NCBI RefSeq assembly: GCF_000519045.1
Contig: NZ_KI912532.1
Span: forward strand, 1,798,001-1,862,000
Direction of reading: 5' to 3'
DNA: 64,000 nucleotides
From: Dechloromonas agitata is5
Lineage (GTDB): Bacteria; Pseudomonadota; Gammaproteobacteria; Burkholderiales; Rhodocyclaceae
Under the pieces are notes generated by a model. That model did not search any database, was not told where the DNA came from, and saw nothing but the letters and a program-made list of their open reading frames with translations. Positions within the stretch are counted from its first letter, which is position 1, and each line of letters begins with the position of its first letter. This document shows, piece by piece, positions 56,220-63,563 of the stretch. Position numbers and translations under genes: made by a program.

Positions 56220-56238
56220 GAGGGTGTGCGACGTATTC
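56220..56238 (+). repeat. 19-base direct repeat, copy B, upstream of the nuclease-WYL operon
   Basis: GAGGGTGTGCGACGTATTC, one mismatch from copy A at 55076. It ends 50 bases before the ATG at 56289, nearly the same distance as copy A from its gene. Confidence 0.7.
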
Positions 56239-56288
56239 TGACTCAATGGTTCGTAAGCTGTTAACATCCGATCAGCGATGAGCTTGCC

Positions 56289-57791
56289 ATGTCCCGTCCA
56301 ATCAAACTTTCCAAGTCCAGGCTGCTTGCTTTCCGGCAATGCCCGAAGCGTTTGTGGCTGCAGACTTATCGGCCAGAACTGGCTGAGCTCGATGCGACCG
56401 CGTCGGCCGTCATGGCGAGCGGTACGGCCGTTGGCGAAGTATTTCGCTCCCTGTACGGCAATGGGGTATTGATTGACGATGAAAGCCTTCGGGATGCGCT
56501 GGCGTCAACGCGCGAAGCGCTCATCAACGTACCTGATCGCCCGATTTTCGAAGCCACCTTTGAAGCCAACGATGTGCTGGTACGTGTCGACATGCTGGCC
56601 CCGAACCCGGATGGCTATCACCTGGTCGAAGTCAAATCCTCGACCAGCGTGAAGAACTACCACCTGGACGATGCGGCAATTCAAACCTGGGTTGCGCAAG
56701 CGGCCAGTATTGCGGTGACGCGAACGGCGATTGCCCACATTGATAACAGCTTCATCTATCCGGGGGAGCGCCAATATCAGGGCTTGTTTGTCGAGGAGAG
56801 CATCGATCAACAGGTCGCTGAGCGGCTACCGCAAATCATGCACTGGGTTCGCGATGCGCAGGCCATGGTGGCCGGTGACGAGCCGAGCATCGACACCGGC
56901 CACCAGTGCCACGAGCCATTTGCTTGCCCCTTCCTAGCCTACTGCGCTCCGCTGGTTGATGGCCCGGAATATCCGGTGGACATCCTGCCCAGGAGCCATC
57001 GGCTCGTTGCGGCGCTGAAGGCGGAAGGCTACGACGATCTTTGCAGCGTGCCGGATGATCGGCTGGAGCGCGCCATTCACCAGAAGGTGTGGCGCGTCAC
57101 CCGGTCGGGGCAAGCCGAGTTGAGTGCGGCCGGGCGCCAGATAGCCCGCTCCCTGCCTTATCCACGGTATTACCTCGATTTCGAGACAATCAACTTTCCC
57201 GTTCCGCGCTGGGCGGGCACACGGCCTTATCAGCAGGTGCCGTTTCAGTTTTCCTGTCACATTGAACTGGCCCCCGGCATTGTCGCGCCAACCGGGTTCT
57301 TGAGCAGCGATGGACAAGACCCCCGTCGTCCGTTTGCCGAGGCGCTCATCAAGGCGGTCAATGCCACCGCATTCACCGAGCAGGGTGTGGATCTCGATCC
57401 GATGGGGCCGGTGCTGGTCTATAACGCATCCTTCGAGCGCAGCCGGATCAAGGAGCTAGCTGACTGCTTCCCCGACCTGGCTGAGCAACTCTTGGCGATC
57501 AACGCGCGGATGGTCGATCTGTTGCCGATTGCCCGCGAGCATTACTACCATCCGGAAATGCGCGGCTCCTGGTCGCTGAAAGCGGTATTGCCCACCATTG
57601 GGGCTGACCTCGGTTATGACGGCATGGCAGTCGCCAACGGCCGCATGGCTCAGGAAGCCTATCTGGAGATGATCGATCCGCAAACCCCGTTTGATCGACA
57701 CTGTCAGTTGCGTGAATCGTTGTTTGATTACTGCACGATGGACACCTATGCCTTGCTGCAGCTGGTCGAATTTTTCGCGAAGGAAGCGTAA
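56289..57791 (+). CDS. DUF2779 protein: Cas4-like nuclease fused to DEDD exonuclease fold
   Basis: A 500-residue two-domain protein. The N-terminal half is Cas4/RecB-like: D101 and E114-x-K116 (LVEVKSS) form the PD-(D/E)XK site, and C18, C207, C213 and C219 would bind an iron-sulfur cluster (FRQCPKRLW; HQCHEPFACPFLAYC). The C-terminal half is an RNase H-type 3'-5' exonuclease: D297 and E299 in YLDFET, VLVYNASFE, and D485 in CTMDTYALL. No cas1 or cas2 is nearby and no CRISPR is seen, so it is not part of a known CRISPR system. It overlaps the WYL regulator gene by one base. Confidence 0.8.
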   Translation: MSRPIKLSKSRLLAFRQCPKRLWLQTYRPELAELDATASAVMASGTAVGEVFRSLYGNGVLIDDESLRDALASTREALINVPDRPIFEATFEANDVLVRVDMLAPNPDGYHLVEVKSSTSVKNYHLDDAAIQTWVAQAASIAVTRTAIAHIDNSFIYPGERQYQGLFVEESIDQQVAERLPQIMHWVRDAQAMVAGDEPSIDTGHQCHEPFACPFLAYCAPLVDGPEYPVDILPRSHRLVAALKAEGYDDLCSVPDDRLERAIHQKVWRVTRSGQAELSAAGRQIARSLPYPRYYLDFETINFPVPRWAGTRPYQQVPFQFSCHIELAPGIVAPTGFLSSDGQDPRRPFAEALIKAVNATAFTEQGVDLDPMGPVLVYNASFERSRIKELADCFPDLAEQLLAINARMVDLLPIAREHYYHPEMRGSWSLKAVLPTIGADLGYDGMAVANGRMAQEAYLEMIDPQTPFDRHCQLRESLFDYCTMDTYALLQLVEFFAKEA

Positions 57792-58792
57792 TGCCCAAGG
57801 CGGCCCAACATCACGCACTGGCGCGACAGTGGCAGATTCTTCGCCTGTTGCCGACAAAACCCCCGGGTATGACCAGCCGGGAATTGGTCGATAAGCTGGA
57901 ACGAGAGGGGTTCTCCGTCACGAAGCGCACCGTCGAGCGTGACCTGGCCGAGTTGTCGACCATTTTCGGCATTGCCTGCAACGATAAAGGCATGCCTTAC
58001 GGCTGGCACTGGATGAAGGGCGAATATGCCGATCTGCCGGGCTTGAGTGTGTCGGATGCCCTATCGCTCAGGTTGGTGGAGGATTTGCTCAGGCCATTGC
58101 TGCCATCGGCCATCCTGGAATCACTGGAGGCGCGATTCGGCCAGGCGAAGGCCAAGCTCGCCGAGTTGTCAGCCGACAATCCCAATGCCCGGTGGGCGGA
58201 CAAGGTGCGCTATGTATCGCCCACCCTGCCTTTTGTGCCACCGAAAATTGATCCGGCGGTGCTGGATGCCGTCCATGAGGCACTGCTGACCGAGCATCAG
58301 ATCGCGGTTGAGTACCAAAAGGCATCCGGAGAACAGCAAACCTATCGGTTGCATCCGCTTGGTCTCGTTCAGCGGGGGCAAATCACCTACCTTGTCGCAA
58401 CAGCCTACGAGTACGCGGATATGCGACTGTATGCGGTCCATCGAATAAAAAAAGTTGCCTGTTTGGCGGATGAAGCCATCCGACCGGCGCTTTTTTCGCT
58501 GGAGGAATACGCTTCGTCGGGTGCAATGGAGTTTGGCTCTCCTGGCCTGGTTGAGCTTGAGGCTTGGGTCAGTGACGATTTGGCGGGAGTGCTGCGGGAG
58601 ACCCCGATCAGCGCCCAACAGGAATTAATTCCTGTGAAGGGGGGCTGTTTGCTGAGCGCGAAGGTTCAAAATAGTTGGCAATTGACTTGGTGGGTATTGA
58701 GCCAGGCCGAAAATATTCGCGTCATGCAGCCGGTGATACTGAAAACCGCCATTTCTGAACACCTTCGGAAAACAATCGAGCTATACCAATGA
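57791..58792 (+). CDS. WYL-domain transcriptional regulator
   Basis: A 333-residue protein. The N-terminal winged helix (about 15-60) has GMTSRELVDKLEREG and VTKRTVERDLAELS, typical of DeoR/YafY-type HTH. The WYL domain (about 165-245) includes TYRLHPLGLVQRGQITYLVA and ADMRLYAVHRI. WYL proteins such as BrxR and CapW repress phage-defence operons and respond to nucleic acids. It starts on the last base of the DUF2779 stop and overlaps the next gene by four bases, so all three are made together. Confidence 0.85.
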   Translation: MPKAAQHHALARQWQILRLLPTKPPGMTSRELVDKLEREGFSVTKRTVERDLAELSTIFGIACNDKGMPYGWHWMKGEYADLPGLSVSDALSLRLVEDLLRPLLPSAILESLEARFGQAKAKLAELSADNPNARWADKVRYVSPTLPFVPPKIDPAVLDAVHEALLTEHQIAVEYQKASGEQQTYRLHPLGLVQRGQITYLVATAYEYADMRLYAVHRIKKVACLADEAIRPALFSLEEYASSGAMEFGSPGLVELEAWVSDDLAGVLRETPISAQQELIPVKGGCLLSAKVQNSWQLTWWVLSQAENIRVMQPVILKTAISEHLRKTIELYQ

Positions 58793-59985
58793 CCTCATCG
58801 ACAGCACATTTTTTGAGCACGATCTACGGCCAGGTGTCAGGTTTGCGACATGCCAGTGAGCAGTTTTCTGAGCAGCTTGCACCAGGTTTTAACGTGTTTC
58901 GTTTGCTATGGCCTTCAGAGCTGACCTTGTCCAATGTCTTGGCCGACTTGCTGTCGCCGCAAGGGAGCCATGGACAAAAGGCCGCATTCCTGGCCTTGTT
59001 TTTGAAGACTTTGGGCCTTGCGGATTCGTGGGCAATTCCCAGCGAGGCCAGGGTGGCGACCGAAGTGGCAACCCATGGCGGCCGAAGAATCGATATCCGC
59101 ATTGATTTTGCGGATGGCGTGATTGGGATCGAAAACAAGCCTTGGGCCGCCGATCAGAAACTGCAAGTTGCGGATTACATTGCTGAACTCGAAGCGAAGC
59201 ATCCACAAAACAGGCTGCTGATTTATTTGTCTTCCAATGGCGATGGCCCCGGCGAGGACAGCACCGGAAAAGCCCGGGACTTTGTCAAGGAGGGATCGCT
59301 GCGGGTTATCGGCTATGGGCAATTGCTTGCCTGGTTGGCATCTTGCAAGGGCGTCTGCCGGTCACTTCGGGTCATTGCCTTCCTGGATGAATTTTCCGAC
59401 TACATTGCAAAAGAGTTTGAGGGAGTAAAGCAAATGCATGAGCGTGACATAGTGGTCAGCGAGGTAGTTAAAAATGCAGCCAATGTGGAAGCTGCCTTCT
59501 TGATCAGTGGGGCGCTGAATGATGTGAAAGCAAAGCTTCTCGCGATGTTATGGGCGCAACTAAGAGAAAAAATTTTGCAAAGCTACCCGACCTGGCAAAT
59601 GGAAATCGACTTTACCCGCCCTGAAAGCTCCAAGTGGCAAGGGATAAACATTTCAGTGATGCCTGGTTGTCACTACCTGCTCCGCTTGGAGTTTGCCCAA
59701 GGGAATTGCAACGACTGCGCCATCGGTATTGCCAAGGCAAAAGGGAGTGACAAGCTAACCGGTCGACCCAAAGTGACAGAAGCGATGCTGGAAGCGTTTG
59801 CTGTGGGGCAAAGCGGAGAACCCCACTGGCCATGGTGGCGAAATTTTGATCCGGGTCGTTGGGGAGATAACGCGGATGTGTGGAGTAGCGTTCTGTCAGG
59901 GGCCCTCTCTCAAAAAATATTCTCCGAGTTTCAGGAAATCTACGTTGCGCTAGAGACGCGGGGGCTGCTTGCCGAATTGAACTGA
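58789..59985 (+). CDS. PD-(D/E)XK nuclease family protein (PDDEXK_4-like)
   Basis: A 398-residue protein. The PD-(D/E)XK site is D102 in RRIDIRIDF, then E115-x-K117 in GIENKPWA, with Q126 in QKLQVADYI, matching the PDDEXK_4 pattern of an IENK core. The N-terminal LTLSNVLADLLSPQGSHGQ is conserved in the same group. The C-terminal half (after about 200) has no motif I recognise. Codon use is visibly more AT-rich than the flanking nitrate genes, suggesting transfer. It overlaps the WYL gene stop (ATGA) and is the last gene of the trio. Confidence 0.8.
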   Translation: MTSSTAHFLSTIYGQVSGLRHASEQFSEQLAPGFNVFRLLWPSELTLSNVLADLLSPQGSHGQKAAFLALFLKTLGLADSWAIPSEARVATEVATHGGRRIDIRIDFADGVIGIENKPWAADQKLQVADYIAELEAKHPQNRLLIYLSSNGDGPGEDSTGKARDFVKEGSLRVIGYGQLLAWLASCKGVCRSLRVIAFLDEFSDYIAKEFEGVKQMHERDIVVSEVVKNAANVEAAFLISGALNDVKAKLLAMLWAQLREKILQSYPTWQMEIDFTRPESSKWQGINISVMPGCHYLLRLEFAQGNCNDCAIGIAKAKGSDKLTGRPKVTEAMLEAFAVGQSGEPHWPWWRNFDPGRWGDNADVWSSVLSGALSQKIFSEFQEIYVALETRGLLAELN

Positions 59986-60037
59986 TTTTTACCGAGCTTA
60001 TAACCTGTCTTGTCCCTCTTGCCGTAAAGTCCGCCTC

Positions 60038-60409
60038 ATGAAAACCGCACTCATCCTCTTTGCCCATGGCGCCCGCGACCCCGAATGGGCCAATCCCATG
60101 CGTCGCGTTCAGGCGGCCGTTCAGGCGCGCCAGCCCGGCGTTCCTGTCGAGCTGGCCTTTCTCGAATTCATGTCGCCGACCTTGTCCGAATCGATTGCCG
60201 GCCTGCTGGCCGATGGAGTGAACAAGATCGTCGTGATGCCGATGTTCATCGCACGCGGCGGCCACCTCAAGCGGGATTTGCCGGAGATGCTGGCGGTGCT
60301 GCGGGCGGCGCATCCGGATGTCGAGTTCATCCAGGGCGATGCCATCGGCGAGCATGAAACCGTGGTTCAGGCGATGGCTGCGGCCGCGCTGCAAGAAGCT
60401 GGCCTGTAA
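60038..60409 (+). CDS. sirB: Sirohydrochlorin chelatase (single-domain CbiX/SirB)
   Basis: A 123-residue short CbiX. ILFAHGARDPEW has the metal-binding histidine of the chelatase family, and VVMPMFIARGGHLKRDLP holds the second (GGHL). It inserts Fe (siroheme) or Co into sirohydrochlorin. Beside nirB, which needs siroheme, iron insertion is the likely role. It lies 17 bases upstream of nasT and may be co-transcribed. Confidence 0.85.
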   Translation: MKTALILFAHGARDPEWANPMRRVQAAVQARQPGVPVELAFLEFMSPTLSESIAGLLADGVNKIVVMPMFIARGGHLKRDLPEMLAVLRAAHPDVEFIQGDAIGEHETVVQAMAAAALQEAGL

Positions 60410-60426
60410 CTTGCTCGGTAAGCGGC

Positions 60427-61002
60427 ATGCTTACCGTACTCGTCATTGATGAATCCAGGGCCCGCGCCGGCGAAATCTGCGCCGGGCTCGCCCTCGCCGG
60501 TTACCAGGTGGCCGCCATCCTGGCCGGCGCCGATAACCTGACCGCTGAAGTTGAAAAACGCCAGCCGGACGTGATCCTCATCGACACCGATTCGCCCAGC
60601 CGCGACACGCTGGAGAACCTGGCGGCGATGAACAAGGACATGCCGCGCCCGGTCGTCATCTTTACCCAGGAAGATGGCCGTGAAACCATTCGCGATGCCG
60701 TCCGGGCGGGCGTTTCGGCCTATGTGGTCGATGGCCTCGACCCGAAGCGCATCAAGCCCATCGTCGAGGTGGCGCGCGCCCGTTTCGAGGATACGCAGGC
60801 CCTGCGCCGCGAACTGGACGAAATTTCGCAGAAGCTCTCCGACCGCAAGCTGGTCGACAAGGCCAAGGGCGTGCTGATGAAGGCGCGTGGCCTCGATGAG
60901 GAGGCGGCCTACCACGCCATGCGCAAGCTGGCGATGGAGCGTGGCCAGACCATGGCCAAGGTGGCGCGCGACGTCATCGACATGGCCCGGGTGCTGCTCT
61001 AA
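60427..61002 (+). CDS. nasT: NasT-type ANTAR antitermination regulator
   Basis: A 191-residue protein with an N-terminal receiver-like domain (MLTVLVIDESRARAGEICAG; VILIDTDSPSRDTLENL) and a C-terminal ANTAR RNA-binding domain (DRKLVDKAKGVLMKARGLDE, then AYHAMRKLAMERGQTMAKVA). ANTAR proteins bind paired hexaloop RNA hairpins and stop termination. Two such leaders are present here, before nirB and nrtA. In Azotobacter, NasS holds NasT inactive until nitrate binds; no nasS gene is beside it. Confidence 0.92.
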   Translation: MLTVLVIDESRARAGEICAGLALAGYQVAAILAGADNLTAEVEKRQPDVILIDTDSPSRDTLENLAAMNKDMPRPVVIFTQEDGRETIRDAVRAGVSAYVVDGLDPKRIKPIVEVARARFEDTQALRRELDEISQKLSDRKLVDKAKGVLMKARGLDEEAAYHAMRKLAMERGQTMAKVARDVIDMARVLL

Positions 61003-61025
61003 GCGGGTGCGGCGCCCGCCCTTGC

Positions 61026-61042
61026 TGCACTGCAATAGTGCA
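61026..61042. promoter_or_regulatory. NtrC binding site upstream of nrtA
   Basis: TGCACTGCAATAGTGCA: a perfect match to TGCACY-N5-RGTGCA. The centre is about 124 bases upstream of the predicted sigma-54 start. Confidence 0.88.
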
Positions 61043-61131
61043 TCGCCAGGGCGGGCCTTTCTTCCCGGATCGGGAATCCAAGTGATTGAAAAATAGATAG
61101 TTATTTGGAGTTAGCTCGAAATAACTAGGGC

Positions 61132-61146
61132 TGGCATGGCCATTGC
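61132..61146 (+). promoter_or_regulatory. Sigma-54 promoter of nrtABC
   Basis: TGGCAT-GGCCA-TTGC, with GG and GC at the -24/-12 spacing. Transcription would begin near 61158, leaving a leader of about 138 bases. Confidence 0.87.
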
Positions 61147-61166
61147 GATAGTCCTGACAAAGCGCA

Positions 61167-61222
61167 CGGTCAAAGGCGGCCGGGCGGTAGCCGGAAGATC
61201 CGGCTCAAGGACAAGGGCGTCC
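61167..61222 (+). promoter_or_regulatory. ANTAR (NasT) hairpin pair in the nrtA leader
   Basis: P1: CGGTC (61167-61171), loop AAAGGC, GGCCG (61178-61182; one G-U pair). P2: GGAC (61209-61212), loop AAGGGC, GTCC (61219-61222). Both loops have A1 and G4. Between them is a third hairpin, AGCCGG-AAGAT-CCGGCT (61189-61205). The 3' half of P2 is also the 5' arm of the terminator that follows, so the two are mutually exclusive. Confidence 0.8.
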
Positions 61223-61269
61223 ATCCGCGCTGCCGACTGGTGGCGAGGATGCGACGCCCATTTTGTTTT
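61215..61269 (+). terminator. Regulated intrinsic terminator in the nrtA leader
   Basis: GGGCGTC-CATCC (61215-61226) pairs with GGATG-c-GACGCCC (61247-61259), with an inner helix around loop GACT, followed by ATTTTGTTTT. It lies 27 bases before the nrtA start and overlaps P2 (61209-61222). NasT bound to P1/P2 would prevent it from forming. Confidence 0.85.
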
Positions 61270-61295
61270 CGATTTTGTTAATCAAGGAGCAAGCA

Positions 61296-62561
61296 ATGGA
61301 ACCGAAAAGAACTGTCGATGCCCGCACACCAAGCGTTTCACGTCGTGATTTTTTTTCAACAGCGTTGGGAGTCTCACTGATGGCCATGGTCCCCCCCGGC
61401 GTCCGCAGCGGTGCCTGGGCCGCTGGCTCCGACGCCCCCGAAAAGAAGGAAGTCAGGATCGGCTTCATCCCGCTGACCGATTGCGCCTCCGTCGTGATGG
61501 CCTCGGTGATGAAGTTCGATGAGAAGTACGGCATCAAGATCATCCCATCCAAGGAAGCCTCCTGGGCTTCGGTGCGCGACAAGCTGGTCAACGGCGAACT
61601 CGATGCCGCGCACGTGCTGTACGGGCTGATCTACGGCGTGCAGCTCGGCATCGGCGGGCCGAAGAAGGACATGAACGTGCTGATGAACCTGAACAACAAC
61701 GGCCAGGCCATCACCCTGTCGAACCAGTTGAAGGACAAGGGCGCCATCGACGGCCCGAGCCTGGCCAAGCTGGTCGCCAGGAAGGAGCGCGAATACACCT
61801 TCGCCCAGACCTTCCCGACCGGCACCCACGCCATGTGGCTGTACTACTGGCTGGCGGCGCAGGGCATCAACCCGCTCAAGGACGTCAAGACCATCACCGT
61901 GCCGCCGCCGCAGATGGTCGCCAACATGCGCGTCGGCAACATGGATGGCTTCTGCGTCGGCGAGCCGTGGAACAACCGCGCCATCATGGACAACATCGGC
62001 TTCACCGCGACGACGACGCAGGACATCTGGACCGATCACCCGGAAAAGGTACTCGGCACCACCGCCGACTGGGTCAAGCAGAATCCGAACACCGCCCGTG
62101 CCGTGGTCGCCGCCATCCTCGATGCCGGCAAGTGGATCGACGCCTCGCTGGCCAACAAGCAGAAGACGGCCGAGACCATCGCCAGCAAGTCCTATGTGAA
62201 TACCGACACCGAGGTCATCGTCGCCCGCATGCTCGGCCGCTACCAGAACGGCCTGGGCAAGAGCTGGGACGACAAGAACCACATGAAGTTCTTCAACGAC
62301 GGCGCGGTGAACTTCCCCTACCTCAGCGACGGCATGTGGTTCATGACCCAGCACAAGCGCTGGGGCTTGCTCAAGGATCACCCGAACTACCTCGAGATCG
62401 CCAAGAAGGTCAATCGCATCGACATCTACCAGCAGGGTGCCGCCGCCGCCGGTGTCGCGCTGCCCAAGAGCGAGATGCGCAGCCACAAGCTGCTCGACGG
62501 GGTGGTGTGGGATGGCAAGGAACCGGCCAAGTACGCGGATGGTTTCAAGGTGAAGGCCTGA
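61296..62561 (+). CDS. nrtA: Nitrate ABC transporter, periplasmic substrate-binding protein (Tat-exported)
   Basis: A 421-residue NrtA/CmpA-family protein. The N-terminus has SRRDFF (R16, R17) followed by a hydrophobic stretch ending in AWAAG, a twin-arginine signal peptide. The binding domain starts VRIGFIPLTDCASVVMASVM and has MRVGNMDGFCVGEPWNNRAI. The exported leader separates it from cytoplasmic NasS, which shares this fold. It captures nitrate (or nitrite) for NrtBC. The ATG at 61296 is preceded by AAGGAG; an earlier in-frame start at 61263 would fall inside the terminator. Confidence 0.92.
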   Translation: MEPKRTVDARTPSVSRRDFFSTALGVSLMAMVPPGVRSGAWAAGSDAPEKKEVRIGFIPLTDCASVVMASVMKFDEKYGIKIIPSKEASWASVRDKLVNGELDAAHVLYGLIYGVQLGIGGPKKDMNVLMNLNNNGQAITLSNQLKDKGAIDGPSLAKLVARKEREYTFAQTFPTGTHAMWLYYWLAAQGINPLKDVKTITVPPPQMVANMRVGNMDGFCVGEPWNNRAIMDNIGFTATTTQDIWTDHPEKVLGTTADWVKQNPNTARAVVAAILDAGKWIDASLANKQKTAETIASKSYVNTDTEVIVARMLGRYQNGLGKSWDDKNHMKFFNDGAVNFPYLSDGMWFMTQHKRWGLLKDHPNYLEIAKKVNRIDIYQQGAAAAGVALPKSEMRSHKLLDGVVWDGKEPAKYADGFKVKA

Positions 62562-62574
62562 CCACCCGAGACAA

Positions 62575-62601
62575 GTCATTCCCGGCTTGACCGGGAATGA
62601 C
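62575..62601. repeat. Inverted repeat between nrtA and nrtB
   Basis: GTCATTCCCGG, loop CTTGA, CCGGGAATGAC: a perfect 11-base stem of the common dispersed GTCATTCCCG type. It probably stabilises the nrtA end, giving more binding protein than permease. Confidence 0.65.
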
Positions 62602-62621
62602 GGTTAGCCAAGGAGAACCCC

Positions 62622-63551
62622 ATGAGCGCAATGACGATGAACGACGCGTACGGCGCGGAAAAGCCCGCCGAACTCGCCACCCACAGCCAGCCGGTCGCGA
62701 CGCCTGTCGCCGAGCCGGCCAAGGAAACAAAAATGGAAACCACTGCAACCCTGCCGGCCGGCGTGCCGCTCGTCGAAAGACTCGGCACCTTCTTCCGTGC
62801 CGCCCTGCCGCCGGTGCTCGGCCTGCTGGTGCTGGTCGGCATCTGGCACGTCGCCACCCACAAGGGGGGCAGCATTCCCGGTCCGGCCCAGGTCTGGGAT
62901 GCCGCAGTCGCCCTGTTCAGCGATCCGTTCTACCGTAACGGCCCGAACGACCAGGGCATCGGCTGGAACGTGCTGTCCTCGCTGCAGCGTGTCGCCATCG
63001 GCTTTGGCTTCGCGGCGTTGGTCGGCATTCCGCTCGGCTTCATCCTCGGTCGCTCGGCCTTCCTGTCGGCCATGGTCAATCCGATCATCAGCCTGCTGCG
63101 TCCGGTGTCGCCGCTGGCCTGGCTGCCGATCGGTCTGCTTGTCTTCAAGAAGGCCGACCCGGCCGCGACCTACACCATCTTCATCTGCTCGATCTGGCCG
63201 ATGATCATGAACACCGCCCAGGGCGTCCAGCGCGTGCCGCAGGATTACCTGAACGTCGCTCGCGTCCTGGCCCTGTCGGAGTGGAAGATCGTCACCAAGA
63301 TCCTGTTCCCGGCCGTGCTGCCCTACATGCTGACCGGTATCCGTCTGTCCATCGGCACCGCCTGGCTGGTCATCGTCGCCGCCGAAATGCTCACCGGCGG
63401 CGTCGGCATCGGCTTCTGGGTGTGGGACGAGTGGAACAACCTGAAGGTCGAGCACATCATCATCGCCATCTTCGTCATCGGCATCGTCGGCCTGATCCTC
63501 GAGCAGGCGCTGATCCTGCTGGCCAAGAAGCTGACCAAAGAATCGTCGTAA
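62622..63551 (+). CDS. nrtB: Nitrate ABC transporter permease
   Basis: A 309-residue permease with an unusual N-terminal cytoplasmic extension of about 55 residues rich in Ala, Pro and Glu. The membrane part has six helices; the EAA-like ATP-binding-cassette contact loop is YLNVARVLALSEWKIVTKIL. The family is NrtB/SsuC/TauC. The extension may allow internal starts. A further ATG at 62733 would drop 37 residues. Confidence 0.92.
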   Translation: MSAMTMNDAYGAEKPAELATHSQPVATPVAEPAKETKMETTATLPAGVPLVERLGTFFRAALPPVLGLLVLVGIWHVATHKGGSIPGPAQVWDAAVALFSDPFYRNGPNDQGIGWNVLSSLQRVAIGFGFAALVGIPLGFILGRSAFLSAMVNPIISLLRPVSPLAWLPIGLLVFKKADPAATYTIFICSIWPMIMNTAQGVQRVPQDYLNVARVLALSEWKIVTKILFPAVLPYMLTGIRLSIGTAWLVIVAAEMLTGGVGIGFWVWDEWNNLKVEHIIIAIFVIGIVGLILEQALILLAKKLTKESS

Positions 63552-63563
63552 GGAGCCAACATC

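Noticed and set aside
55076..56238. Target-site duplication from a transposon carrying the FtsZ-like gene
   Set aside because: The repeat has a mismatch, is longer than usual duplications, and there is no transposase or terminal inverted repeat; a shared operator fits the spacing better.
56289..57791. CRISPR adaptation gene cas4
   Set aside because: The Cas4-like domain is fused to an exonuclease and there is no cas1, cas2 or repeat array in the window.
61263..61295. Upstream start for nrtA
   Set aside because: That start would lie in the T-run of the regulated terminator and add an unconserved segment before the Tat leader.
61296..62561. NasS, the cytoplasmic nitrate sensor
   Set aside because: The protein has SRRDFF followed by a hydrophobic stretch and AWAAG, a Tat signal peptide, so it is the transporter-binding protein.
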